Source: JAJAZB01 sp964244295
Lineage (GTDB): Bacteria > Bacteroidota > Bacteroidia > Cytophagales > Spirosomataceae
NCBI GenBank assembly: GCA_964244295.1
Contig: CAXTIG010000041.1
Coordinates: 4,568 to 68,567, forward strand
Reading direction: 5' to 3'
Length of the DNA stretch: 64,000 nucleotides
The position numbers and the translations under genes are program-made. This document shows positions 34,524 to 44,146 of this stretch, piece by piece. Numbering within the stretch: position 1 is the stretch's first letter; each line of letters starts with the position of its first letter. Below the pieces are notes generated by a model. That model was not told the DNA's origin. It made no database searches and worked only from the letters and a program-made list of their open reading frames with translations.

Positions 34524-36002
34524 ATGCTCTCCATCGATTCTCTATTTTTACTGGTTCGTTCGCTGACCAAGGTCGAGAAGCGGTATTTCCGGCTCCAGGC
34601 CGGATTTCAGCGGGGCGAGAAAAGTTACCTCCAGTTGTTCGACTGCCTCGACGGGGCCACGGCTTTCGACGAAACGCTCCGGGCCGAACTGGCGCACCGC
34701 TTTCCGGGCACCACGCTCGAACCCGCCCGCAAGCAACTCGCGCAAGTTTTGCTGAGGGCGTTGAGACAATTTGAAAGCCGCAAAAGCGTGGAAGCCCGCT
34801 GGCTGGAAGCCATAGAAAACAGCCGGATTCTGCACGTCCGTGGGCTGGTCGAGGCGGCTTTCGGTCAACTCGGAAAAGCCAAAAGCCTGGCCCTGAACGC
34901 CGAACAGTTTTCACTCTACGTGCTGGCCGCCCGGCGCGAACTTTCCTACCGCGCCCAAGCACAGTTTCCGGGGTTGAGCGAAGCCGACCTGGTGGAGCAA
35001 CACGAAAAGCTCCGCGACTTGCTCGACCACGAAGCCTCGGCCTTCCGCCACGCGGCCCTCTACGACGTGCTTTTGCTGCGCTACTGGCGCACGGGCCTGG
35101 TTCGTGGTGAGCGCAACACGGCCCGCCTCAACGACCTGCTGCTCGAAGAACACCGCGCCCTGACGGCGCAGCGCATCCGCTCCTTTGCCGCCGCGCAGCG
35201 GCACCTGCAATTTCAGTCGGTGTATTTTCTGATGACGGGCAACCCGGCGGGAAGCCTGGCGGTGTTCCGCGAACTGGACGCGCTGTTTCAACGCCATCCC
35301 GCCCTGTGGGCCACTGATCCCTTGCACTACGTCCAACTCCTCGACGGCATTCTGCACGATTTGCGCGTGATGGCCCGGCCCGAGGAAATGCCGTTTTTTC
35401 TGGACCGATTACGGGCGGTTCCCTCGCCGTCGGAAAGCTTCGCGGCGATGAATACCGCGCTGGTGACCGAGTACGAACTACTCCGGGCAGTGGATACGGC
35501 CCAGGCCGAACTAGCCCGCCACGGCCTGCGTGATCTGGCCGGGATACCTGACCGCACCCTGAATTTACTGCCCTACCCGGCGCAGGCCCGCCTGCGAATA
35601 GCCGCCGCCCGGGCTTGGCTATTGCTGGGCGAACCGGCCTCGGCGCTACCGCTGCTCAACGCCGTGCTCAACCAACCCGCCCGGCTGTTGAGCCTTCACC
35701 TCCGCACGGTGGCGGTTCTGCTGAGTCTGCAAACTCACGCCGCCCTGGGCAATACCGACTACCTGACCTACGCTCTGCGGGCCGCCGAGCGAAACCTCCG
35801 CACCGACGGGAGAACGGGTGGGTTGGAAGGCTTCGTAATCAAGCAGTTAAGGTTCTGGATGCAAAATCGGCCACGCGGGGTAGGGCGTGAAATTCCGCCC
35901 CAGTTACTGGAAAACCCCTACGATCGCCTGTTGGCGTGCGAAATACGCCTGACGGAATGGTTGGCCGAGTTGGCAGCGAAGCGCCCGGCGTTGATCAGAT
36001 AA
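34524..36002 (+). CDS. Helical-repeat protein of unknown function
   Basis: A 492-residue protein made almost entirely of helices, with TPR-like spacing (for example LLGEPASALPLLNAVLNQPA). It starts IDSLFLLVRSLTKVEKRYFR followed by GEKSYLQLFDCL, a beginning I associate with a Bacteroidota-specific hypothetical family. There is no signal peptide, no membrane segment and no catalytic motif, so it is probably a cytoplasmic scaffold. It stands alone between a divergent ribokinase and a convergent exported protein. No function can be assigned. Confidence 0.8.
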   Translation: MLSIDSLFLLVRSLTKVEKRYFRLQAGFQRGEKSYLQLFDCLDGATAFDETLRAELAHRFPGTTLEPARKQLAQVLLRALRQFESRKSVEARWLEAIENSRILHVRGLVEAAFGQLGKAKSLALNAEQFSLYVLAARRELSYRAQAQFPGLSEADLVEQHEKLRDLLDHEASAFRHAALYDVLLLRYWRTGLVRGERNTARLNDLLLEEHRALTAQRIRSFAAAQRHLQFQSVYFLMTGNPAGSLAVFRELDALFQRHPALWATDPLHYVQLLDGILHDLRVMARPEEMPFFLDRLRAVPSPSESFAAMNTALVTEYELLRAVDTAQAELARHGLRDLAGIPDRTLNLLPYPAQARLRIAAARAWLLLGEPASALPLLNAVLNQPARLLSLHLRTVAVLLSLQTHAALGNTDYLTYALRAAERNLRTDGRTGGLEGFVIKQLRFWMQNRPRGVGREIPPQLLENPYDRLLACEIRLTEWLAELAAKRPALIR

Positions 36003-36047
36003 ACAGAACAAGGCAAGGCGTAAAAAGGCGTTCGATTAAGGCGGGTT

Positions 36048-38318
36048 TCATCGCCCCAGTATTACCTTTTTCACAACGCTTCCACCCCCGTCGTTCGGGG
36101 TTACCCGCACGAAGTACAACCCCGGCGCGAGGCCCGCGAGATCGATGGGGGTTTCTTCTTCTGCCCGCAACAGCAGCGTCCGTAACGACTGCCCGGCCAG
36201 CGTAATGATCTCCACCCTGGCCGGACCGGGTACCCGCACGTACACCACGCGGTCGGTTGGGTTGGGAAACACCCGCACGGCCGCCGAAAGGCCGGATTCG
36301 GTGCCGGTTACGGTTTGGGCCGAGAAGTTGCGCAACAGCCGCAGGCCCCCGGCCAGGGTGCCCACCAGCAGGTCGGGGCGACCGTCGGCGTCGAGGTCGG
36401 CCAGGGCGAGGTGGTTGACTCCCCGCAGCGGACGGGTCACGGGCGTACCGATGCCGTTTTCAAACCGGAGCGTATCGGCCACGAGCGCCGCGCCGAGGCC
36501 GTTGGCGAGGCTGCGAAACAACTTGCCCGTGCCCGCCTCGTTCAGCGTGAGCAGGTCGGGTTTCCCATCGCCGTCGAAATCCGCCACGAGGGGCGTTTGT
36601 CCGCGCTGGCTAAAATCTTCCCGCGAGCCGCCGAAGGCTTCGGTCACTGGGCTGAAGGCCGGGGTGCCGCCACCGGTGTTGCGGTAATACTCCAGGTTTT
36701 GATAATATTTCCCCACCAGCAAATCCACCTTGCCATCGCCGTCCACATCGGCAAACAAGGGCGAATCGGCGGCGGTGAGGCCAAGAGGGGTACTCAGCAA
36801 GACCGCCATCGCGGCATTGTGGGTAAAGGCCCCGCCCCGGCTACCCCGGTTGGGCAGAAAACGCACCTCGACACCCTTGAACGAGTTGGCCGCGAAGCCC
36901 AGATCGGGCACGCCGTCGGCGTTGAGGTCGGCCAGAAAGGGGCGCACGTCGGTCATCAGGAATTGCTGCGCCAGGCCGAGGTAATCGTCGGTTTGCCACT
37001 CGAACACGGGTTTGCCCGGCGTGCCCACGTTGCGGTACTGCGCCAGACCACCCCGGTAACCGGTTTCGCCGCGCACCCCACCGTAGCCCACGAGCAAGTC
37101 CTGATCACCGTCGCCGTCGAGGTCTACGAGCAGCGGGGCGGCATTTTCACCCAAATCGAGGGTGGTGTTTTGCAAAAAATCGGTCTGTCGTAGCGCGAAA
37201 CTGGCCACCGGACCGGTCGATACGTTTTGGTAAAACCAGGCGGAATGCCGGTAGTCGACCAGGTCGCCTTCGTTCACATTCGAGTTGGGGGCGGCGATGA
37301 GGTCAGGTTTTCCGTCAAAATCCAGGTCTTCCTGAAATAGTGCCGGGAAGCCGTTGAACAAAATGGGCTGGCTGGTTGGAAATTCGTAGTTCACGTTCTG
37401 AAACAGCGCCACTTGGGGCGTGCCGGAGTTGGGCAGGAAAGCAATGTTCTGGCAGGTGATGTGCCCAAACAGTAGATCCTTGCGCCCGTCGCCGGTGAGA
37501 TCGGTCACGAGCATGGAATTGCCCGCGTGTAAAATCCCTTCTCCCCGGAGTGGGTCCGCCGGGCCGGAGCGAGGGAGTTCAACCTCGCTGGCCATCCGCC
37601 CGTTGGCGAACGTCCCGGTTTTGCAGTCGATGTCGAAGCGGAAATCCTTGCAGTGTTCTTTCCAGAAATTCCCCCAGCACACGTCGATTTTCCGGAAAAG
37701 CAAGCCGCGTTTGCCGGTGGTTTCCATGCTTTCGTTGCGGTGAAATTCGGTGGAATTGCCACTGATATCGAAGGCAATAATGTCTACGTCCCCATCCCCG
37801 TCGAGGTCGGTTACGGCAGGAATGTCGGTTGGGGCAATGTACAGGTTGCTGTTCCCCGAAAGCCCTTCGGTATACACGGGATCGGCCACCAGTTCCCAGC
37901 GCAGCGGTCCGCCTTCGGTGCCCGCATTGCGAAAGACCCGCAGGCCGAGCGTGGCGCGGGTGAACAAATCGCGCCGCCCGTCGCCGTCGAAATCCACCAG
38001 CAGCATCCAGTCGCTGAGGTCGGCGGGAAACTGGCTTTCGTACTGCGGGGCGTGCCGCCAGGCGTAGCCGCTGCCTTGTTTCACCGCCAGGAAGGTGCTT
38101 AGTTTGTGGCCGGCCCGGTCGAACACCACCAGGTCGGCGGTGGTGTCGGCATCGAGGCGCAGGCGGCTGAATTGCGGGGCGTTGAAACCGCCCGCCCAGG
38201 CGTTGGGCAAGGCCCGGCCCGCTACCGTGACCTTCGCCAGCGTATCGGCCCGGAACACGAGCCGCTGCTGGGCCAGCGCCGAAAACGAGAGCAGAAGCAG
38301 GTAAAGAATTTTTTTCAT
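36048..38318 (-). CDS. Secreted FG-GAP/VCBS-repeat protein with T9SS signal
   Basis: A 756-residue exported protein. It has a signal peptide (MKKILYLLLLSFSALAQQ) and at least six FG-GAP/VCBS-type calcium-binding repeats with the DxDxDGxxD pattern (DLDGDGDVDIIAFD, DFDGDGKPDLLTLN, DLDADGRPDLLVGT). The C-terminal domain of about 80 residues (VRVFPNPTDRVVYVRV to VVKKVILGR) is a type A sorting domain for the type IX secretion system. The repeats probably form a beta-propeller that binds a ligand at the cell surface. No enzyme domain is visible. Convergent with the helical-repeat gene, 45 bp apart. Confidence 0.92.
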   Translation of the reverse strand: MKKILYLLLLSFSALAQQRLVFRADTLAKVTVAGRALPNAWAGGFNAPQFSRLRLDADTTADLVVFDRAGHKLSTFLAVKQGSGYAWRHAPQYESQFPADLSDWMLLVDFDGDGRRDLFTRATLGLRVFRNAGTEGGPLRWELVADPVYTEGLSGNSNLYIAPTDIPAVTDLDGDGDVDIIAFDISGNSTEFHRNESMETTGKRGLLFRKIDVCWGNFWKEHCKDFRFDIDCKTGTFANGRMASEVELPRSGPADPLRGEGILHAGNSMLVTDLTGDGRKDLLFGHITCQNIAFLPNSGTPQVALFQNVNYEFPTSQPILFNGFPALFQEDLDFDGKPDLIAAPNSNVNEGDLVDYRHSAWFYQNVSTGPVASFALRQTDFLQNTTLDLGENAAPLLVDLDGDGDQDLLVGYGGVRGETGYRGGLAQYRNVGTPGKPVFEWQTDDYLGLAQQFLMTDVRPFLADLNADGVPDLGFAANSFKGVEVRFLPNRGSRGGAFTHNAAMAVLLSTPLGLTAADSPLFADVDGDGKVDLLVGKYYQNLEYYRNTGGGTPAFSPVTEAFGGSREDFSQRGQTPLVADFDGDGKPDLLTLNEAGTGKLFRSLANGLGAALVADTLRFENGIGTPVTRPLRGVNHLALADLDADGRPDLLVGTLAGGLRLLRNFSAQTVTGTESGLSAAVRVFPNPTDRVVYVRVPGPARVEIITLAGQSLRTLLLRAEEETPIDLAGLAPGLYFVRVTPNDGGGSVVKKVILGR

Positions 38319-38360
38319 GGAAAATCTGAAAATCAGATTGGTACGCTGTCCGGCGTTATC

Positions 38361-38488
38361 GCGGGTTGTTATCCCGACGAGTTGTCATCCCGACGATAGG
38401 AGGGATCTCGTTGGCCCTCCGGGAAGATTGCCGGTAGCCAATGGGCTTGAAATCGTAACGAGATCCCTCCTATCGTCGGGATAACAAC
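38361..38488. repeat. Nested palindromic repeat upstream of murF
   Basis: Left arm 38381-38412 (TTGTCATCCCGACGATAGGA and on) pairs with 38457-38488. An extra 20-bp segment at 38361-38380 is a perfect complement of the far end of the right arm (38475-38494 region), so two alternative foldings are possible. It fills the gap between divergent genes. Confidence 0.85.
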
Positions 38489-38520
38489 CCGCCATCGCCT
38501 CGACCCAATCGTGCAAACGC

Positions 38521-38528
38521 TATTTTTG
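38521..38528 (+). promoter_or_regulatory. Candidate -7 element of murF
   Basis: TATTTTTG matches TAnnTTTG and lies 74 nt before the murF ATG. No -33 element is evident. Confidence 0.35.
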
Positions 38529-38602
38529 CCAACTGGGTTTAAAGTCAACAAACCAGTTGCTCTAAAAAACGAATCCCCCTTCGCCAACGGTACCCGCATC
38601 CC

Positions 38603-39943
38603 ATGATTATTTACACCGAGGAACTCTACCGACGTTTTCTCACTTGCGACGGCGTTTCAACCGACACCCGGAAGATTGAGCCGAACGCGTTGTTTTTCGC
38701 CCTGAAAGGGCCGAATTTCAACGCCAACGCCCTAGCCGCCGAAGCGCTGGAACGCGGAGCCGTCTACGCCGTCATCGACGACCCGGCCTACGAGTCGGGC
38801 GAACGGACGCTGCTCGTCGAAGACGCATTGACCGCCTTGCAAGACCTGGCCCGGCATCACCGGAATCAGTTGAAAATCCCCGTGTTTGGCCTGACCGGTT
38901 CGAACGGGAAAACCACGACGAAGGAATTGCTCAACGCGGTATTGAGCCAAAAATTCGTGACCCACGCCACCCAGGGCAACCTCAACAACCACATCGGCGT
39001 GCCGCTCACGGTGCTGGCCATCGGCGAGGAAACGGAATTGGCTATCCTCGAAATGGGGGCCAATCACCAGGGCGAAATCCGCGACCTCTGCGCCATTTGC
39101 CAACCCACGCACGGCTTGATTACCAACGTCGGTAAGGCCCACCTCGAAGGCTTCGGGGGCGTGGCCGGGGTGCGCCGGGGGAAAGGCGAATTATTTGATT
39201 TTCTGGAAAAAACGGGAGCGACGGTGTTCGTCAACGCCCTCGAACCGACCCTACCCGGCATGGTGGCGGAGCGAAGTTTCCGGGAGGTGGTGGAGTATCT
39301 GTCGCCCGACGACCGCTACGCCCCCGAACTGCTCACCGAATCACCGAACGTGGTGTTTCGCGACACCCAGGGCGTGAGCTGGGAAACGCACCTGACGGGT
39401 CGCTACAATTTCGAGAACATGGCCGGGGCGCTGGCCGTGGGCCGGTATTTCGGTGTGGAAGAAGAAAAAGCCTTGCGCGCCCTGAGCGAATACGTGGCCG
39501 ACAACAACCGTTCGCAGGTGCTGCGGCGGGGCAGCAACACGATTTGGCTCGACGCCTACAACGCCAACCCCAGCTCGATGGCAGCGGCAATTCGGAATTT
39601 TGAAGCCCTGAAAGCCGAGCGGAAACTAGTCATCCTCGGCGATATGTACGAACTCGGCGAGGAGGCCCTCGCCGAACACGCCGCGCTGGGAAAACTACTG
39701 GCCGAATGCCACTTCGACCGCGTGTTGCTGGCCGGGGAACTGATGCAGGCCGCCCTGCCGGCAGTGCCGAAGGCGTATTATTTCCCCGACAAATTCGGCC
39801 TTCACACCTGGCTGCAAGACCACCCCATCCGAGATACCCACGTTTTGGTGAAAGGCTCGCGGGGGATGAAACTGGAGACGGTCGTGCCGTTTTTGGAGGG
39901 AGAAGATACCGAAACAAAAAAACTGTCATCCCGAACGCAGTGA
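38603..39943 (+). CDS. murF: UDP-N-acetylmuramoyl-tripeptide--D-alanyl-D-alanine ligase
   Basis: A 446-residue Mur ligase that adds D-Ala-D-Ala to the cytoplasmic peptidoglycan precursor. It has an N-terminal substrate domain (DTRKIEPNALFFALKG), the ATP site LTGSNGKTTTKELL at about 98-110, EMGANHQGEI, GLITNVGKAHLEGFGG and the C-terminal LDAYNANPSSM and ILGDMYELGE, all MurF signatures. The last eight residues (KKLSSRTQ) and the stop are encoded by the left arm of an interspersed repeat, so the natural end was replaced or extended. It stands apart from other cell-wall genes here. Confidence 0.96.
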   Translation: MIIYTEELYRRFLTCDGVSTDTRKIEPNALFFALKGPNFNANALAAEALERGAVYAVIDDPAYESGERTLLVEDALTALQDLARHHRNQLKIPVFGLTGSNGKTTTKELLNAVLSQKFVTHATQGNLNNHIGVPLTVLAIGEETELAILEMGANHQGEIRDLCAICQPTHGLITNVGKAHLEGFGGVAGVRRGKGELFDFLEKTGATVFVNALEPTLPGMVAERSFREVVEYLSPDDRYAPELLTESPNVVFRDTQGVSWETHLTGRYNFENMAGALAVGRYFGVEEEKALRALSEYVADNNRSQVLRRGSNTIWLDAYNANPSSMAAAIRNFEALKAERKLVILGDMYELGEEALAEHAALGKLLAECHFDRVLLAGELMQAALPAVPKAYYFPDKFGLHTWLQDHPIRDTHVLVKGSRGMKLETVVPFLEGEDTETKKLSSRTQ

Positions 39944-40046
39944 GGGAACTCGTCGGACTACTGGATACTCAGCTATAACCTGCCACTAGGTTATGGCCAA
40001 CTATCCGGTAGCCCGACGAGTTTCCTCACTGCGTTCGGGATGACAG
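39923..40046. repeat. Palindromic repeat forming the end of murF
   Basis: Arms 39923-39956 and 40013-40046 (CTGTCATCCCGAACGCAGTG and on) with one or two mismatches. The murF stop (39941-39943) is within the left arm, and the right arm lies 27 bp before the end of the convergent lipoprotein gene, so it may stop both transcripts. Confidence 0.85.
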
Positions 40047-40073
40047 CCCCGTCCTTTTCGAGCGTCAGCTACC

Positions 40074-40592
40074 TCAATTCTTATCCGACAAATCGCGCTC
40101 CACTTTGTTGTACTTGCGCTCCACGTCGGTTTTAAATTGTTTCCACTCGCGTTTGGTATCGTTACCAAATTCCTTTAAATCCGCGTTCAGTTCGCTGCGT
40201 TCGCCTTCGAGAGCAACTTTGCGTTTGCGCCAGCGGGCTTTTTCGTTGGCCGAAGCCGTCTCGATTTTCCCGTCAATTCGCTCGATTTCGTTGTTCAAAG
40301 CCACCCGCTGCTTTTCAAGTTTGGCCTTCATTTCGGCTTTTTCTTCCTTGAAATCTTCGCGCACTTCGGCCACTTTTTCATTGGCATCGGCGCGGGCTTC
40401 CGTGATTTTATCGACGGCCTTGTCGTTGGCTTCTTTCAAATCGGAGGCCACTTCGTCGGTGTTTTCTTTCGCGTCGGCCTGGGCTGATTCCACCGTTTGG
40501 TCGGCGTTTTCTTTGGTCTTCTCGCTGCACGAGGCAAAAAATAGAGTACCCGACAGCAGGGCAGCGCCCAGAAAAAAAGTTTTCTTGTTCAT
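40074..40592 (-). CDS. Small coiled-coil lipoprotein
   Basis: A 172-residue exported lipoprotein. The signal peptide ends in the lipobox LFFASC, so the mature protein begins at that cysteine. The rest is a continuous charged helix with alanine and glutamate/lysine heptads (ADQTVESAQADAKENTDEV, then EKAEMKAKLEKQRVALNNEI), expected to be a long coiled coil on a membrane surface. The ATG at 40592 is chosen for the signal sequence; the frame is open to 40787 but that part is not protein-like. Family and function are not recognised. It lies 35 bp downstream of the GH13 gene and may share its transcript. Confidence 0.88.
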   Translation of the reverse strand: MNKKTFFLGAALLSGTLFFASCSEKTKENADQTVESAQADAKENTDEVASDLKEANDKAVDKITEARADANEKVAEVREDFKEEKAEMKAKLEKQRVALNNEIERIDGKIETASANEKARWRKRKVALEGERSELNADLKEFGNDTKREWKQFKTDVERKYNKVERDLSDKN

Positions 40593-40627
40593 GGTTTTGG
40601 GTGTTAACGAGGAGTTGGGTGTGAATG

Positions 40628-42445
40628 CTAAACCGGGTCTTGCGACAAAACAACCGTGCCGTAAGCGGACACGCTCACGCGGGCAACGGCAGGATTTTGA
40701 TCGGCATTGGCCTCGGTGTCGAAACTGGGGGCGTTGGTAAATTCGTCGTCGTATCCTTCCCAATCGCTGTTGAAACGCACCCGCCACATCCCCGCGTGGG
40801 GCACCGGCAGGTCGTACTCTTCGATGGCGTTGTTCGAGAAATTCATCACCACCAGCGTACTGTCGGCGGGACCACCGGCCTCCCAGCGGTGGAAGGCGAT
40901 GAGCTTACGCTCGTTGTCCACGGCGAGCAAGCCGGTGTTGTGACCCGTCAACCCAGCGGTAAGGCCCTGGCGGTTGAGGCGCAGGTCAATCAGGTCGCGG
41001 TGGAGTTTCACGAGGCCCTTAAATTCCTTGAACCGGTTCCAGTCGATGGGGTCGGTATCCGAAAACCAGCGACCCTCGAGCAGTTCGTGACCCTGAAAAA
41101 TCATCGGCACCCCCGGCGCGGTGAGCACCAGGGCAATGCCCAGGGTAGAGCGTTTCTTGGAAAAATAGTTGTTCACGTCGCCGTCGGCGATTTCTTCGGC
41201 CACCCGCGCCTTGCCGTTGGATACTTCATCGTGCGATTCAGTGTAAATGACCCGCTGGAAGGCGTTGCCGTTGTAGTTGGCGAGCAGCGCCGTGGCAACG
41301 GTATCCATGTTCCGGTCGTCGTCGCTCTGGGCGATGAGCGTTTCGCGGATGGGGTGGACAAAATCGGCATCCCACTGGCTGGAGTACCCCAGGCCGCCGT
41401 CTTCAACCGGGGCGGTGATGAAATCGAGGCTGTGGAGGTCTTCGGCCACCGTAAATTTCCAGGGATACCGCTCCCGGATTTCCCGGTTGATACGCTGGAT
41501 GAGGTGAACGCCTTCCGCCAAGTTGTTGTCGGGGTTTTCATCGGCGTGAACGTTGCGGATGTACGGAATCATGTCCATCCGCAGGCCGTCGAGGTGGTAT
41601 TCGTCGAGCCACATCAGGGCGTTGTCGCGGATGTACTGCTGCACCTCCGGTCGGGCGTAGTCGGGGCGGGTGTCGCCCCAGGGCGTGGTGCTGCGCCAGT
41701 CGTTGTAAAAATAAATCCCACCCTTGTCGTTTTCGCTCCAGCCGTCGAACTGCCAGAGGTCGAGGTCGCCGGGGCCGAAGTGGTTGTACACCACGTCGAG
41801 AATCACCGAAATGCCCCGCTCGTGGGCGGCTTTTACGAAACTTTTAAAGCCCTTGACCCCACCGTAGCGGGTTTCCACCGCGAAGGGGTGGGCGGGGTTG
41901 TAGCCCCAGGAAAAATCGCCGGGAAACTCGGCGATGGGCATGACTTCGATGGCATTGATGCCGAGTTTTTGCAAATAATCCAGCTTTTCGATGGCACTGA
42001 AAAAATCGCCTGGTTGGTCTTTTTCTTTGGCGTTGAACGTGCCGATGTGCAGTTCGTACACCACGAGCTTATTCCAGGTCGGCATCCGGTACTCGCCATC
42101 CTTTTCCCAGTCAAAATCCGAAGGGTCGATGATGAGCGAGTGGCCCACCGAGTTGCTCAGTTCGCGGGCGTAGGGGTCGTTGCGGTCAAACTCGCCGAAG
42201 GGTGTTTTCAGGTGGTACTTGTAACCCTGACCGGCTTTGGCTTCGGGTACGTTGCCGCCCCAGTAGCCGGTGTCTTCGGGCTGGAGGGGATTAGCTTCCG
42301 GCGACCAGTCGTTGAAGTCGCCCGTGACGAACACCTCGTCGGCGTGGGGTGCCCAAACGCGAAAAAAGGTGCCTTCCTCGTGCAGGAGGGCACCCATACC
42401 CGTCACCTGAACCGCAGGGGCGGTTTCTGTCTGTACAGATTTCAT
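40628..42445 (-). CDS. GH13 alpha-glucan branching-enzyme-like protein
   Basis: A 605-residue cytoplasmic GH13 protein. An N-terminal CBM48-like sandwich (FFRVWAPHADEVFVTGDFND) precedes the TIM barrel. Conserved blocks are DVVYNHF at 217-223, DGLRMD at 286-291 (nucleophile D291), the acid/base E335 in TVAEDL and SHDE at 404-407. The C-terminal beta domain begins near LLAVDNERKLIAFHRW. The layout suits 1,4-alpha-glucan branching enzyme or a close relative such as trehalohydrolase. At 605 residues it is shorter than usual GlgB. I therefore do not assign glgB. No other glycogen gene is in the window. Confidence 0.88.
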   Translation of the reverse strand: MKSVQTETAPAVQVTGMGALLHEEGTFFRVWAPHADEVFVTGDFNDWSPEANPLQPEDTGYWGGNVPEAKAGQGYKYHLKTPFGEFDRNDPYARELSNSVGHSLIIDPSDFDWEKDGEYRMPTWNKLVVYELHIGTFNAKEKDQPGDFFSAIEKLDYLQKLGINAIEVMPIAEFPGDFSWGYNPAHPFAVETRYGGVKGFKSFVKAAHERGISVILDVVYNHFGPGDLDLWQFDGWSENDKGGIYFYNDWRSTTPWGDTRPDYARPEVQQYIRDNALMWLDEYHLDGLRMDMIPYIRNVHADENPDNNLAEGVHLIQRINREIRERYPWKFTVAEDLHSLDFITAPVEDGGLGYSSQWDADFVHPIRETLIAQSDDDRNMDTVATALLANYNGNAFQRVIYTESHDEVSNGKARVAEEIADGDVNNYFSKKRSTLGIALVLTAPGVPMIFQGHELLEGRWFSDTDPIDWNRFKEFKGLVKLHRDLIDLRLNRQGLTAGLTGHNTGLLAVDNERKLIAFHRWEAGGPADSTLVVMNFSNNAIEEYDLPVPHAGMWRVRFNSDWEGYDDEFTNAPSFDTEANADQNPAVARVSVSAYGTVVLSQDPV

Positions 42446-42656
42446 GAAAAGTGTGGAGGAGTAAATTAGAATTCACGGGAAAAAGAAAAGAGGCCGCCGG
42501 GTTGGTTACCTGACCTTAGACGGGTACGTTTTCCCCAAAAAAACGGGTGCCAGCGGGTAGAATTGGCACTAGCGAGGCTTCGTGCCAAAATGTGTAGAAA
42601 TAAATACCCGCAGCGGTGCGGTCGCTGGAATTGCCGGAATTCTACGCAGTTTAGCT

Positions 42657-42664
42657 TACTTTTG
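42657..42664 (+). promoter_or_regulatory. Candidate -7 element of ahcY
   Basis: TACTTTTG matches TAnnTTTG and ends 28 nt before the ahcY ATG. A TTG at 42631-42633 lies 23 bp upstream, slightly wide for a -33 box. Confidence 0.5.
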
Positions 42665-42692
42665 CGTTCTTATTTTTTGACAAAACCCCCGC

Positions 42693-44006
42693 ATGGAAGC
42701 CACCCAAACGTACCTCCCCTACAAAGTAAAAGACATCACGCTGGCCGAATGGGGCCGGAAGGAAATCCGCTTGGCCGAAGCCGAAATGCCCGGTTTGATG
42801 GCGATTCGCCGCGAGTACGGTCCGCAGCAGCCCCTGGCCGGGGCGCGCATCGCCGGGTGTTTGCACATGACCATCCAGACCGCCGTGCTCATCGAAACGC
42901 TCACGGCCCTGGGCGCGGAAGTGACCTGGTCGTCCTGCAATATTTTCTCGACCCAAGACCACGCCGCCGCCGCCATTGCCGCCGCCGGTACGCCGGTGTA
43001 CGCCTGGAAGGGGATGAACGAAGAAGAATTCAACTGGTGCATCGAGCAGACGCTCTTTTTCGGGGAAGACCGCCAGCCGCTGAACCTGATTCTCGATGAT
43101 GGTGGCGATTTGACCAACATGGTTTTCGACGAATACCCCGAACTCATCGCGGGCATCCGGGGTCTGTCGGAAGAAACCACGACGGGCGTTCACCGGCTCT
43201 ACGAACGCCTGAAAGCCGGGACGCTGCACCTGCCTTCGATCAACGTGAACGACTCGGTGACGAAGTCGAAATTCGACAACAAATACGGCTGCCGGGAGTC
43301 GCTGGTGGACGCCATCCGGCGCGGAACCGACCTCATGCTGGCCGGGAAAGTGGCCGTCGTGGCGGGTTACGGCGACGTGGGCAAAGGCTCCGCCGAATCG
43401 CTGCGCGGGGCGGGCTGCCGGGTGCTGGTGACGGAAATCGACCCGATTTGCGCCCTGCAAGCGGCGATGGACGGCTTCGAGGTGGTGACGATGGACGAGG
43501 CCGCCCCCCGCGCCAACATTTTCGTAACCGCCACGGGCAACGTGAAAATCATCCGCGACCGCCACTTCCGCGCCATGCGCGACAAAGCCGTGGTGTGCAA
43601 CATCGGCCACTTCGACAACGAAATCGACATGGCCTGGCTGAACCAGACCTATGGCTCCGGCAAGCAGCAAATCAAACCCCAGGTGGATTTGTACGACCTC
43701 GACGGCAAGGAAATCATCGTGCTCGCCGAAGGGCGGCTCGTGAACCTGGGCGTGGCGATGGGCCACCCCTCGTTTGTGATGTCCTGCTCGTTTTCCAACC
43801 AAACCCTGGCGCAACTCGAACTCTGGACCCACGCCGACCGCTACGAAAAGAGAGTGTACGTGCTGCCCAAGCACCTCGACGAAAAAGTAGCCGCCCTGCA
43901 CCTCGACCACGTGGGGGCCAAACTCGAAAAACTCGAAACCGAGCAGGCCGAGTACATCGGCGTGACGGTGGAAGGGCCGTTTAAGTCGGAGATGTATCGG
44001 TATTAG
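42693..44006 (+). CDS. ahcY: Adenosylhomocysteinase
   Basis: A 437-residue S-adenosylhomocysteine hydrolase, which splits SAH to adenosine and homocysteine and so relieves product inhibition of methyltransferases. Signatures are CLHMTIQTAVLIETLTALGA, WSSCNIFSTQDHAAAA, and the NAD site VAGYGDVGKGSAESLRGAG. The C-terminus ending PFKSEMYRY has the conserved lysine and tyrosines of the family. Length is typical. Essential for methylation by enzymes such as HsdM, though there is no genetic link here. Confidence 0.97.
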   Translation: MEATQTYLPYKVKDITLAEWGRKEIRLAEAEMPGLMAIRREYGPQQPLAGARIAGCLHMTIQTAVLIETLTALGAEVTWSSCNIFSTQDHAAAAIAAAGTPVYAWKGMNEEEFNWCIEQTLFFGEDRQPLNLILDDGGDLTNMVFDEYPELIAGIRGLSEETTTGVHRLYERLKAGTLHLPSINVNDSVTKSKFDNKYGCRESLVDAIRRGTDLMLAGKVAVVAGYGDVGKGSAESLRGAGCRVLVTEIDPICALQAAMDGFEVVTMDEAAPRANIFVTATGNVKIIRDRHFRAMRDKAVVCNIGHFDNEIDMAWLNQTYGSGKQQIKPQVDLYDLDGKEIIVLAEGRLVNLGVAMGHPSFVMSCSFSNQTLAQLELWTHADRYEKRVYVLPKHLDEKVAALHLDHVGAKLEKLETEQAEYIGVTVEGPFKSEMYRY

Positions 44007-44146
44007 TCGATAGTCAGCAGTCGATAGTCTTTAGTGAAAACGCCCGCCCTGCATCGATGGGGGCGGGCGTTTTGGGTTGCTGGATTGGGGCAAACCGACG
44101 TTGGAGTGGGTTTTTAATTTATATTTACCAAAAAACAACTCCAGCT

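Noticed and set aside
40628..42445. Naming the GH13 gene glgB outright
   Set aside because: The active-site blocks fit a branching enzyme, but the length is short and there are no glycogen genes nearby. Trehalohydrolase-like or other GH13 roles remain possible.
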